From Planomicrobium soli (GTDB lineage: Bacteria; Bacillota; Bacilli; Bacillales_A; Planococcaceae), in contig NZ_PYAT01000003.1 of assembly GCF_003014655.1 (NCBI RefSeq), positions 1 to 64,000 on the forward strand: DNA of 64,000 nucleotides. The letters are read 5' to 3'. The notes under the pieces are model-generated. The model was not told where the DNA came from. It did no database searches and saw only the letters and a list, made by a program, of their open reading frames with translations. How positions within the stretch are numbered: the stretch's first letter is position 1; each line of letters opens with the position of its first letter. The position numbers and the translations under genes were made by a program. This document shows, piece after piece, positions 51,707 to 58,580 of this stretch.

Positions 51707-51946
51707 ATTCTTAAAATAACTAGAATTTTTTTAAATATAGTCACAGTGGTATTTGCAGCTTATGTGTTATGGAATCAGAACTTTACGTTATTACCCTATG
51801 TAATGCTCACACTTGGAATTTTTATGTTGGTAGCAGGATTTGAAAAAATCCAAAAGGACAGAAAAGAGTTTTGGGGATACACGTTTGTCATTATTTCGTT
51901 GTTTATTTTCTTTGTTTCCATACAAGGATTGATAATGAACGCTTAA
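51707..51946 (+). CDS. DUF3953-like small membrane protein with apparent ATT start
   Basis: 79 codons: (M)LKITRIFLNIVTVVFAAYVLWNQ, then GIFMLVAGFEKIQKDRKEFWGYTFVIISLFIFFVSI; three hydrophobic helices. It resembles the YczI/DUF3953 family of unknown function. AAAGGAGGAGA lies 9 nt before ATT at 51707, and the whole first helix is encoded before the first GTG (51746). ATT initiation fits best. A B palindrome begins 17 bp after the stop. Confidence 0.65.
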   Translation: MLKITRIFLNIVTVVFAAYVLWNQNFTLLPYVMLTLGIFMLVAGFEKIQKDRKEFWGYTFVIISLFIFFVSIQGLIMNA

Positions 51947-51963
51947 GATTTTTTCTTGTAAGC

Positions 51964-51995
51964 GAATGTAACTTATTGTGAATTAAGTTACATTC
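51964..51995 (+). repeat. B-family 32-bp palindrome
   Basis: GAATGTAACTTA-TTGTGAAT-TAAGTTACATTC, 17 bp after the DUF3953 stop. Confidence 0.85.
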
Positions 51996-52050
51996 AGGAG
52001 CTTAAATTTTGAGAGGCTTAATAAGTAAAATTGGATGGGAGAGAAGCAAA

Positions 52051-52476
52051 ATGAAGAGGGAAATGGAAGAATTGATTGTGAAATCTTTTTTTGATAAACA
52101 TATACAAGAAAGGGTACTCCATGAATTATTTACACCTAAGAAAAGGAAAGATGCAATGAATCGCCTCTGTCACCGATATACAAAGATGTTAAAGGAAAAG
52201 TACATGATTGAAATTCCTCCACCTAACTCAAATCCTAAATACATTTACGATGTACTAATGATGCACGGAGCTGAAAAGATGTGCTATTCACTGTCATATA
52301 ATGAAAAAATAGATGGAAAAGAACTGCCACTTCTAGAAGCTTTGGAACATGCTGTCGGTGATGGTTTTCCTTCCATTATTTCATGTATTCCTGGTGAGTT
52401 AGCCTACTTTGAATCTGAACAAGAGTATGGAGCTCCTCCAAGATATCTCTTAAAAAGACCTAAGTATGAGTTATAA
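52051..52476 (+). CDS. Hypothetical soluble protein of the island
   Basis: 141 residues, not recognised. Helical N-terminal half (REMEELIVKSFFDKHIQERVLHELFTPKKRKDAMNRL) and a mixed second half with CYSLSYNEKIDGKELPLLEALEHAVGDGFPSIISCIPGELAYFES. GGGAGAG lies before the ATG at 52051. A B palindrome starts 11 bp after the stop. An immunity role is only suggested by context. Confidence 0.6.
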   Translation: MKREMEELIVKSFFDKHIQERVLHELFTPKKRKDAMNRLCHRYTKMLKEKYMIEIPPPNSNPKYIYDVLMMHGAEKMCYSLSYNEKIDGKELPLLEALEHAVGDGFPSIISCIPGELAYFESEQEYGAPPRYLLKRPKYEL

Positions 52477-52487
52477 AGTAAATTTTT

Positions 52488-52519
52488 GAATGTAACTTAT
52501 TAGCAATTAGGTTACATTC
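52488..52519 (+). repeat. B-family 32-bp palindrome
   Basis: GAATGTAACTTA-TTAGCAAT-TAGGTTACATTC, one arm mismatch. Confidence 0.8.
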
Positions 52520-52605
52520 GAAGTGCTTGATTTATCTTAATTCTAGTAACATAGGAAAAGGAAAGTATTGAAAATTTAAGCTATATAGCTGGTTAGCAAC
52601 CAGCC

Positions 52606-52851
52606 GTGATCATGATGATTATTGAAACTGACGGTTACTTCAACCAAGCCTTATTGACCGGTAAAAAATGTTCCAAGCAGCAATTGAGGCAGATGTATCG
52701 ACAAGCAGACCAATTAACTTCTGAGACTCGTGACTTTGCCGATGTGTTTTGCCGGCTTCATAACTTTGATCAACTTCCGTATTCAGAGGATATAGAAGTT
52801 GATTTTGTCTTGGATACGGATACCGGCAGGATCTACTCTCCGAGTTACTAA
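52606..52851 (+). CDS. Hypothetical small protein of the island
   Basis: About 78-81 residues, not recognised: IIETDGYFNQALLTGKKCSKQQLRQMYRQ, then helices and VDFVLDTDTGRIYSPSY. The start is unclear (GTG 52606 or the ATGs just after), with no good ribosome binding site. A B palindrome begins 38 bp after the stop. Confidence 0.5.
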   Translation: MIMMIIETDGYFNQALLTGKKCSKQQLRQMYRQADQLTSETRDFADVFCRLHNFDQLPYSEDIEVDFVLDTDTGRIYSPSY

Positions 52852-52889
52852 CCTTTAGGAACCATTTTTCGAGACTTTTTGTTAGATGT

Positions 52890-52921
52890 GAATGTAACTT
52901 AATCCTAATTAAGTTGCATTC
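52890..52921 (+). repeat. B-family 32-bp palindrome
   Basis: GAATGTAACTTA-ATCCTAAT-TAAGTTGCATTC. Confidence 0.8.
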
Positions 52922-53040
52922 AGTTCCTCGATTCTATTGATTTCACCAGAAAACCATACCGAACTGGTTTTATTAGAAAAAAAGATACATTCGAAATGTT
53001 GTTCTGTAAGGCTTCAAAGCTTGGATTTCAAAAGAATATA

Positions 53041-53069
53041 AGTTTACATATCTTCAGATTATTGATAGG
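53041..53069 (+). repeat. dif-like site (C family, weak right arm)
   Basis: AGTTTACATAT-CTTCAGA-TTATTGATAGG, with a centre one base longer, then hairpin and A site. Confidence 0.5.
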
Positions 53070-53070
53070 C

Positions 53071-53103
53071 AAGGGACTTCATAGAAAGTTATTTCCCTTT
53101 TTT
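53071..53103 (+). terminator. Hairpin between dif-like and A sites
   Basis: AAGGGA and TCCCTT arms with a further weak inner stem, then a T run. Confidence 0.6.
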
Positions 53104-53104
53104 C

Positions 53105-53130
53105 GTTGGTGTAAGTGTACTTTTACGAAC
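53105..53130 (+). repeat. A-family site
   Basis: GTTGGTGTAA-GTGTAC-TTTTACGAAC. Confidence 0.65.
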
Positions 53131-53217
53131 GGTTATTCACTGTGATTTCTCTGGCTATCTGATTATGCGCTAAGTATATTTAGAGAAATAGCAGTAAGTG
53201 TAAGAGGGAGGAAAAAG

Positions 53218-53643
53218 ATGGACTTCATGATTGCGGGCAAGCAGGGATACATCCGGATCGACCTAACAGAAGTAGTTGGATTCCCAGACGAAACCAGCTA
53301 CTTAGGTGGGTTCGATGTGAAAGGCAGAGTCGAAATTAAAAGTGGGAATTATTACGTTAAAGATGCAGAACTGTGGTTTTCCACGGGGCAGGTATACGAG
53401 TTCTTCGTTGAGCTGCAGGAAGCCTATCAAAGGTTGAAAGGTTGCGCTACATTCTTGGAGTCGGATAATAACCTTAATCTTAGCTTGCGCTTTAATCAGT
53501 TTGGCCAACTAAACATTCAGGGGCACTTTCAGGAAGTGTCGGAACCTGAAAACGCTCTTCAGTTTGAGTTCGAGAGCGAGCAAAGTTATTTGATTAGTAC
53601 ACTTCAGCAATTGCAGCGTATTGTGGATTACTATGGAGATTAA
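53218..53643 (+). CDS. WapI-like immunity protein
   Basis: 141 residues of beta-rich protein. The layout GGFDVKGRVEIKSGNYYVKDAELWFSTGQVYEFFVELQEAYQRL, then LNLSLRFNQFGQLNIQGHF, resembles WapI-family proteins that protect against WapA/Rhs toxins. No toxin gene is beside it, so it would be an orphan immunity gene. GGGAGGAAAAAG precedes the ATG. It lies after a C-hairpin-A unit and before two dif-like sites. Confidence 0.65.
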   Translation: MDFMIAGKQGYIRIDLTEVVGFPDETSYLGGFDVKGRVEIKSGNYYVKDAELWFSTGQVYEFFVELQEAYQRLKGCATFLESDNNLNLSLRFNQFGQLNIQGHFQEVSEPENALQFEFESEQSYLISTLQQLQRIVDYYGD

Positions 53644-53645
53644 TC

Positions 53646-53673
53646 TATTTACATATATATATACTAGAAGAGC
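53646..53673 (+). repeat. dif-like site (C family), AT-rich centre
   Basis: TATTTACATAT-ATATAT-ACTAGAAGAGC, with the same kind of TA-rich centre as Bacillus dif, beginning 2 bp after the WapI-like stop. Confidence 0.5.
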
Positions 53674-53677
53674 ATGT

Positions 53678-53705
53678 AGTTCACATATCAGCAATTATCA
53701 GAAGT
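53678..53705 (+). repeat. dif-like site (C family)
   Basis: AGTTCACATAT-CAGCAA-TTATCAGAAGT, full 11-6-11 form. Confidence 0.65.
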
Positions 53706-53742
53706 TGCAGTTGGCAAATAATAAAATGATTAGATCTAACAA

Positions 53743-53797
53743 AAAAGAGTCCAGCATAACGAGCACTTTAGAAGTGCCCCTATGCTGGACTCTTTGA
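53743..53797. terminator. Terminator for the toxin-antitoxin genes
   Basis: AAAGAGTCCAGCATA and TATGCTGGACTCTTT arms with an inner GCACTT/AAGTGC stem. Confidence 0.85.
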
Positions 53798-53821
53798 GAC
53801 TGAATCGAAATCTCGTTTTAG

Positions 53822-54112
53822 TTAGCTTAATCGCTCTTCAGCCATCTTATAGATTTTTTCTTTCTCCCGCTTCCCGATAGCGACAATCTGAATCACTTGG
53901 ATTGTTCCTTCAGCTTCTCTGAAAATGACCCGCAGGCCCATCTTCTTGTTTTTTAACTTATTGCATTGAGCCAAATTGCCGGAAAGCGGCTGGCCGGCTT
54001 CCATGCCCATCAACCGGATCCGATCCAATGCTTTATTGACAAAAATCTTTTGGCTGCCATCAAGTTGTTCATAGTCTTCCTTTGAATACTGGGTCCATTC
54101 AAGCTGATACAA
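53822..54112 (-). CDS. RelE/ParE-family toxin
   Basis: 96 residues with the RelE/ParE fold: LEWTQYSKEDYEQLDGSQKIFVNKALDRI, PLSGNLAQCNKLKNKKMGLRVIFREAEGTIQVIQIVAIGKREKEKIYKMAEERL. The LR(V/I)xF and V..I..R..(D/E)xxY elements are typical of ribosome-dependent mRNA interferases. It lies 3 bp downstream of the antitoxin gene, forming a type II toxin-antitoxin pair that may stabilise the island. Confidence 0.85.
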   Translation of the reverse strand: MYQLEWTQYSKEDYEQLDGSQKIFVNKALDRIRLMGMEAGQPLSGNLAQCNKLKNKKMGLRVIFREAEGTIQVIQIVAIGKREKEKIYKMAEERLS

Positions 54113-54115
54113 CGA

Positions 54116-54436
54116 TTATTCCCACCCATCTTCTTCATCAATGACAGGGGATTGAGTTGCGCTTGCACCGCGGACTTCCGCATCCGAGAAAGTGGAAACC
54201 TGTTCCGTCAGCAGCCTTTTTTCAGCGATCAAATCAGCCAGCTGGTCGTAAAGTTCCTCTATTTCTCTGTTCAAAGACTCGTATTGTTTTTGGGTAAGCA
54301 TGACACCGGCAACCTTTTCGCGGTTAAAGACATAGACACCTGCCGCTTCCTGATCTGCCTTCTGAAAAGCTTCCATGGGCGAACGTTTTACTTCCGAAAT
54401 TGACGTTGTGGGGATATCAAGTATTCTCATGGCCAT
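54116..54436 (-). CDS. Phd/RelB-type antitoxin
   Basis: 106 residues. The N-terminal part (RILDIPTTSISEVKRSPMEAFQKADQEAAGVYVFNREKVAGVMLTQKQYESL) is the Phd/YefM DNA-binding fold; the C-terminal helix and acidic tail bind the toxin. The ATG at 54436 has GGAG 9 nt upstream; an ATG six bases earlier is too close. A palindrome and a TATAAT box lie just upstream, consistent with autorepression. Confidence 0.85.
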   Translation of the reverse strand: MAMRILDIPTTSISEVKRSPMEAFQKADQEAAGVYVFNREKVAGVMLTQKQYESLNREIEELYDQLADLIAEKRLLTEQVSTFSDAEVRGASATQSPVIDEEDGWE

Positions 54437-54462
54437 GTTCATCCACTCCTTTGGTTATATTC

Positions 54463-54498
54463 ATTATAGCCTTTTTAAAAGACTTTTAAAAGTCTTTT
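54463..54498 (-). promoter_or_regulatory. Toxin-antitoxin promoter with palindromic operator
   Basis: TATAAT on the minus strand (54463-54468), preceded by the palindrome AAAAGACTTTT-AAAAGTCTTTT (54477-54498). Confidence 0.7.
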
Positions 54499-54554
54499 TA
54501 TGAGATTGGCTTAGAAGTTCGAATATATTTGTTAACACTGGCTTATAAAACTGC

Positions 54555-54576
54555 GCAACTTTTAAGTTGCTTTTTT
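54555..54576 (+). terminator. Hairpin before an A site
   Basis: GCAACTTTTAAGTTGC palindrome with six Ts. Confidence 0.7.
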
Positions 54577-54583
54577 CACCGGC

Positions 54584-54609
54584 ATTCGGAAAAGTGTACT
54601 TTTACGAAC
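54584..54609 (+). repeat. A-family site (variant left arm)
   Basis: ATTCGGAAAA-GTGTAC-TTTTACGAAC. Confidence 0.6.
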
Positions 54610-54732
54610 GCTTTTGAAGTAACGATATTTATTGAATGCAAAGTTATCTTCCAGGTTATTAAAATGTTAAAATTAGGAATAGAAAATATGTATAGTAGAC
54701 TTCTATTAAATGAGAAGAAAGGCGGGGTTCCT

Positions 54733-55188
54733 ATGAAGACATATGAAAAGATGCTAATTGCTATTCAAGACGAGGAATTTAACTGCTTTGCTTCAAAAGG
54801 GAGCTGGTTGTACATAGCCAATAAAAAGGATACAAAAAAAGGGCTTTTCCGTTTACGGAACTCTATTCACTTTTTCGTATCATTAGATGCGCAGCGAATG
54901 CCTTCTGAATTTGGTGTAGTAAAAAAAATAGAAGTCCCCATCACTGCAAAGGAACTGGCTGAACTCGATTATAAGAGTAGAAAGAAGGATCTTTCTCTTT
55001 TAACCGAGGAATTGTTAAAGGATTATGAATGGTTCCTTGATAAAGTGAATTCTCAACCGAAACATACGCCCATGGCCGTTACCTGGCTTGAACGAATCTT
55101 TCCGAAGAAGGAAAAAGAACTGCGGGTACACAAGAAGTTTTTTAGTGGATTATCAAAAGAAGAGAAAAAAGAGTTATTTGAAAATTGA
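54733..55188 (+). CDS. Hypothetical soluble protein of the island
   Basis: 151 residues, not recognised. KTYEKMLIAIQDEEFNCFASKGSWLYIANKKDTKKGLFRLRNSIHFFVSL leads into a charged helical second half (TAKELAELDYKSRKKDLSLLTEELL, KEEKKELFEN). The ATG at 54733 is preceded by AAAGGCGGGG; the longer upstream frame covers the A site and is not coding. It lies 120 bp after that A site. Confidence 0.6.
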   Translation: MKTYEKMLIAIQDEEFNCFASKGSWLYIANKKDTKKGLFRLRNSIHFFVSLDAQRMPSEFGVVKKIEVPITAKELAELDYKSRKKDLSLLTEELLKDYEWFLDKVNSQPKHTPMAVTWLERIFPKKEKELRVHKKFFSGLSKEEKKELFEN

Positions 55189-55277
55189 TTAATTTACAAT
55201 TCCTTCCTAACGGATATCTTAAAAGATTCTGAAGTGAGTTAGTAAATTATATTAAAGCATGAAAAGGAGAGATTCGA

Positions 55278-55640
55278 ATGAGTATGAATTTGGAGATCGA
55301 TTCACAGCGTCGCTATGAAAAATTTGTAGAAAGAGTTTCTAAGAGTCAAGAAGTTTGGGGTCTTAAAAGCGATGAAGGATGGGCGATTGTAGAATCTAAT
55401 GCTTACGAAGATACCGGTGTTATGCTTTTTTGGTCAGACAAGGCGTATGCTAAACAATGCGCTGCAGAAGAGTGGGCTCACTACATTCCGACTATCATCA
55501 CACTAGAAAACTTTATGCAGCTATGGTTACCAGGTTTAGAAGAAGATGAATTGGTAGCTGGTGTAAACTGGAATAAAGATTTGGTTGGTCTTGAAGCAGA
55601 ACCTTTAGAGCTATTGAGTAATTTGCAAGAAAAAAATTAA
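55278..55640 (+). CDS. DUF2750 family protein
   Basis: 120 residues matching DUF2750: RYEKFVERVSKSQEVWGLKSDEGWAIVESNAYEDTGVMLFWSDKAYAKQCAAEEW, then IITLENFMQLWLPGL and a strand with VAGVNWNKDLVGLEAEP. The family is common next to toxin-immunity loci but its function is unknown. AAAAGGAGAGATT precedes the ATG. Confidence 0.8.
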   Translation: MSMNLEIDSQRRYEKFVERVSKSQEVWGLKSDEGWAIVESNAYEDTGVMLFWSDKAYAKQCAAEEWAHYIPTIITLENFMQLWLPGLEEDELVAGVNWNKDLVGLEAEPLELLSNLQEKN

Positions 55641-55792
55641 GAGTTTAAGGCCATCTTGCGAAATATAAGTAACTGTTACAGTCATTAGTGGTTGCTTTTT
55701 TACATACAATCAATCTGTGCTATCCGGCGCAAAACCACCCACTTTTTTCTTAGGAAAGGTCCGTATACAAAACTGTTATTTCAATTGAAAAT

Positions 55793-55820
55793 AGTTTACA
55801 TATCCTGAATTATCTGAAGT
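55793..55820 (+). repeat. dif-like site (C family)
   Basis: AGTTTACATAT-CCTGAA-TTATCTGAAGT, a full 11-6-11 form, 32 bp before the next start codon. Confidence 0.65.
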
Positions 55821-55852
55821 CACATAAAAGAAAATGAATTGATGGTGAAACT

Positions 55853-56188
55853 ATGAACATAAAAGAACAGGTAAAGTTGTTACTTAAAGAAATTGTAATT
55901 GATTTGGTGAATGGGAATTACGAAAAAATTCAAATAAAACTCATTGAAGAACTAGAAGTAGATGATCTCAAAGAGGAGTTAAGCTATTGGGAGTCACTTA
56001 CAATGCCTCCTGATCAAGCTTTTGAGAAAATCAATTTTATCAAATATGAAGATGGCTCAGGATATGCATTGGAGTTCGAAATATGGGTAGATGACAATGA
56101 AAGCGACTTTACGTTGTCTTGTGAGGCAAATGTTGACCATAAAGGTAATGTTGACTCCTTATTAATTAACAATTTACATGTTTTATAG
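55853..56188 (+). CDS. Hypothetical acidic protein of the island
   Basis: 111 residues: an N-terminal helix pair (EQVKLLLKEIVIDLVNGNYEKIQIKLIEELEVDDLKEELSYW), TMPPDQAFEKINF, then strands (YALEFEIWVDDNESDFTLSCEANVD). It resembles small DUF proteins near immunity genes; no firm family. GATGGTGAAACT is the ribosome binding site. Confidence 0.6.
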   Translation: MNIKEQVKLLLKEIVIDLVNGNYEKIQIKLIEELEVDDLKEELSYWESLTMPPDQAFEKINFIKYEDGSGYALEFEIWVDDNESDFTLSCEANVDHKGNVDSLLINNLHVL

Positions 56189-56234
56189 GTATTGTTTTAT
56201 TGGGCAAAAGGATGCTCGTTATTTTGATAAGACA

Positions 56235-56396
56235 ATAATATAGAAAAGAATCAGAAGCAACTAGCTGCACCAAAGCCAGCAGAACCAGAGCTAGATTCGC
56301 CAAAATTGTCCTCACAGGAGCCAGAAAGCGAACCTGAAACGGTAACACCTAAAAAAGACACACGAAGTTTATGGGCCAGAATCTGGAACAAATAAA
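56235..56396 (+). pseudogene. Pro/Glu-rich coding fragment without start
   Basis: An open frame encodes NQKQLAAPKPAEPELDSPKLSSQEP..., ending TRSLWARIWNK at a TAA. It looks like the linker and tail of a larger protein whose N-terminal part is gone. Confidence 0.3.
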
Positions 56397-56433
56397 AAGC
56401 GTTTATTCGGCGGGAATGAGGAGTCGATTTTAA

Positions 56434-56762
56434 ATGAGCACTAACTATCTTCACCAAGTCATGAATAATACCAAGTGGGAAGAAATTAGAGAAGCAATGT
56501 CCTGTTACCTTGGCAATTGTCAGTGGCGTACAAAGGATATCGAAAACGATTATATTTCCCCATGGGATGGCGAATGGTATTACCACTTCCGAAATGGTGA
56601 TTACAAATTCATTGAGTGGTTGGAAATTAAGGCAGAAACCGAAGAATTGCGAAAAAATCTTATAGCTATACTTCATGAAATTCATGCCCAGGAAAGGTTT
56701 GCAAAGATGCTATTCGGGTTTATGGATATGTGGAAACTGGAGTTTACATTGATTACCTTTAA
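56434..56762 (+). pseudogene. DUF6678-like gene with frameshift near its end
   Basis: The N-terminal part NTKWEEIREAMS..WRTKDIENDYISPWDGEWYYHFRNGDYKFIEWLEI matches DUF6678. From about 56685 the annotated frame loses similarity, while another frame reads CPGKVCKDAIRVYGYVETGVYIDYL and stops at 56760-56762, the expected family end. A one-base indel explains this. A B palindrome starts 11 bp after the restored stop. Confidence 0.65.
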
Positions 56763-56773
56763 ACTCTTAAAAT

Positions 56774-56805
56774 GAATGTAACTTATGTGCAGTTAAGTTA
56801 CATTC
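56774..56805 (+). repeat. B-family 32-bp palindrome
   Basis: GAATGTAACTTA-TGTGCAGT-TAAGTTACATTC. Confidence 0.85.
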
Positions 56806-56862
56806 AACCCATGGCACTGGCTATATTTTTGAAATTAAAGTTTAAAAGTGAGGGTGCAACGT

Positions 56863-57299
56863 ATGGAATACAGTGGCGGTTATTTTCTTCTGTCTACAGC
56901 AAGCGCCAATCAAGCTTATTATCTTAAACCAGTAGTGAACGGTGGTTTTTACGTCGAAAAGCTGATTTCGGTGGACGAAAAAGTGGGTGGTGTCTTTCCT
57001 AACCTCTCCTTTGTCTGGAGAAAAAGCAGCCAGCCAGCAGGGACGGGATATTCGTTGGCTACGACATTGCGGGGTATGAACTGGGTGGGAGTTTCCTTTC
57101 TTTCTTGGGTAATGACTTGCTCCAGGATTACCTGGCTTTTAATCCTAACCTTTCCATCAATAAATTCGGTTTGTTTCCAGAGCAGCAAACAGCTGAAGAG
57201 CTAGCCTGCTATACGAATGATGTACTCAAGGACCTGGTTGTGGCGGAAGAAGATTTGATGTGGCTGCCGTGGAAAATCACAGTTTATAAAGGTCTCTAA
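56863..57299 (+). pseudogene. Island gene split by a frameshift
   Basis: EYSGGYFLLSTASANQAYYLKP...FPNLSFVW runs in one frame to about 57013, where an AAAAAG run lies. The protein then continues in another frame as DGIFVGYDIAGYELGGSFLSFLGNDLLQDY, through INKFGLFPEQQTAEELACYTNDVL, to WLPWKITVYKGL and a TAA at 57297. Together about 145 residues of an unrecognised, possibly SUKH- or immunity-like protein. A B palindrome follows 45 bp later. Confidence 0.65.
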
Positions 57300-57344
57300 A
57301 TTAAAATTTCCTAGTTATTTAAAAGCTATATACTTACCTTAATC

Positions 57345-57376
57345 GAATGTAACTTATTGTGAAGTAAGTTAAATTC
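57345..57376 (+). repeat. B-family 32-bp palindrome
   Basis: GAATGTAACTTA-TTGTGAAG-TAAGTTAAATTC, one arm mismatch. Confidence 0.8.
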
Positions 57377-57409
57377 AGCTCGCTGATTCTATTGAATTTA
57401 CTAGAAAAA

Positions 57410-57547
57410 ATGAAGAAATTGAAATTCCTAAAAAAATTTTCATTTAAATCATTGACTCTATTTTTCTCGCTTTTCCTAGGCGGCGCGCTTTTTACTTTTA
57501 CTAAAAATCACATTCGCAACAAGCAAAAGGAGGCAGAAAGCGGTTGA
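57410..57547 (+). CDS. Small basic membrane peptide, coupled to the next gene
   Basis: 45 residues: a Lys-rich start (KKLKFLKKFSFK), one hydrophobic helix (LTLFFSLFLGGALFTF) and a charged tail. Its TGA overlaps the TTG of the next gene, and the AAAGGAGG of that gene lies inside this frame, so the two could be translated in sequence. No strong ribosome binding site of its own; it may be chance. Confidence 0.35.
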   Translation: MKKLKFLKKFSFKSLTLFFSLFLGGALFTFTKNHIRNKQKEAESG

Positions 57548-57987
57548 AAAAATACGGAGTGGGCCTCATATTATCCCTTGTTGTTTTGTTCCTTCTCATG
57601 GTCGTGAATGCGCAACTTTATCGCCATGTGATGCCCTTATACACGCCAATCATGTTTTTAACGTTTCACGTCCTCGTCTACAAACACCTTATACCGGAGA
57701 AGCGGTATGGGGCCTATTTCTTTTTTGTCCTGGTGGTGGGCGCGTCGATTTTCTTTTCGCTGCCGGAATTTACCCATCAGCAAGCCCAAGAACACATCTG
57801 GGCCACTTACGGTCAGGACCTGGAGCTGACGGAACAGGATAACTTGCCTCTCGATCGGAGCGACCTCTGGCATCCTTTCGCACCCAGCTGGGGCTATGCT
57901 TTTGTGGGAACTGTGCCGTCAAGCAACGAGCACATCTCCCTTCTCTTTATTCCGGACACCGGGAGAATTTTCGAAATTGCCCCTTGA
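57544..57987 (+). CDS. Hypothetical membrane protein, three TM segments
   Basis: 147 residues, not recognised. Helices at about 5-24 (VGLILSLVVLFLLMVVNAQL), 31-50 and 55-75, then an extracytoplasmic domain (PEFTHQQAQEHIWATYGQDLELTEQD...SLLFIPDTGRIFEIAP) with a C-terminal beta pair. The start is TTG at 57544 with AAAGGAGG 9 nt upstream. Confidence 0.6.
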   Translation: MKKYGVGLILSLVVLFLLMVVNAQLYRHVMPLYTPIMFLTFHVLVYKHLIPEKRYGAYFFFVLVVGASIFFSLPEFTHQQAQEHIWATYGQDLELTEQDNLPLDRSDLWHPFAPSWGYAFVGTVPSSNEHISLLFIPDTGRIFEIAP

Positions 57988-58066
57988 GAAAATTTTCGTT
58001 CATGCCTAGTTGTTCCGTAATGTTGAAATTGGAAGAAGGCCTACCCAGTGGGAGAGACCTTAAGTA

Positions 58067-58330
58067 GTGGAATACGCTTGGGAAAATGATAATGAAGTTG
58101 TGTGCAATTCGCAGCCGATGCTCAGTGCCGCTGAGCAAATCGTCATTTTAGCTATGATGCTTGTAGCATATGAGCGCAAATGCCCTTTGATTATTCAATT
58201 CTGGCAAGACCGCCATTATCGCTACAAGCGCTGTACAATTCGAGAACTGGATTGGAAGCAGCAGCTCATTACATATGAAGAAGCATTCGGCGGTCAGTAC
58301 CTTGAGAATGGTGCCATTAGTTCTATCTAG
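58067..58330 (+). CDS. Hypothetical protein, possibly YolD-like
   Basis: 87 residues from GTG at 58067. The second half (KCPLIIQFWQDRHYRYKRCTIRELDWKQQLITYEE) recalls the beta-rich core of YolD-like proteins, which accompany UvrX-type polymerases, but the match is weak. No good ribosome binding site. It could be a remnant. Confidence 0.35.
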   Translation: MEYAWENDNEVVCNSQPMLSAAEQIVILAMMLVAYERKCPLIIQFWQDRHYRYKRCTIRELDWKQQLITYEEAFGGQYLENGAISSI

Positions 58331-58442
58331 ATGCTGGACTAATCGAAAAATTCCTTGGAGTTCACTACCTACATCTGTTTCGGGTTCATCAGTACAAAAT
58401 TAGAGGGAGTGCATTACTTAGTAGCACTTCCTTTTTATACAT

Positions 58443-58468
58443 GTTCGCAAAATCTTAATTTAATGTAG
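58443..58468 (+). repeat. A-family half site downstream of the recombinase gene
   Basis: GTTCGCAAAA-TCTTAA-TTTAATGTAG; the left arm is identical to that of the site at 59613, the right arm is decayed. The pair flanks the recombinase gene as direct repeats. Confidence 0.55.
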
Positions 58469-58532
58469 TTTAATAATAAGTAGAGTTTTATTTTTAGCAA
58501 AAGTAGATACTCCAAAAAATAACCAGTAAAAA

Positions 58533-58561
58533 GGACAGACAGCCCACCAAAGCTGTCTGTC
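58533..58561. terminator. Terminator for the recombinase gene
   Basis: GACAGACAGC and GCTGTCTGTC arms just past the minus-strand stop. Confidence 0.75.
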
Positions 58562-58580
58562 ATTTACTTTATAGCAACAA

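Noticed and set aside
53822-54442. Toxin-antitoxin pair as the main novel system
   Set aside because: It is a standard RelE/Phd-type module; only its placement between a dif-like site and an A site is of interest.
19947-57376. B palindromes as ordinary Rho-independent terminators
   Set aside because: They are followed by mixed sequence without a T run, and genuine T-tailed hairpins occur separately in the same region.
19117-57376. CRISPR array
   Set aside because: The repeats are palindromic, lie hundreds to thousands of bases apart and are separated by genes rather than uniform short spacers; no cas genes are present.
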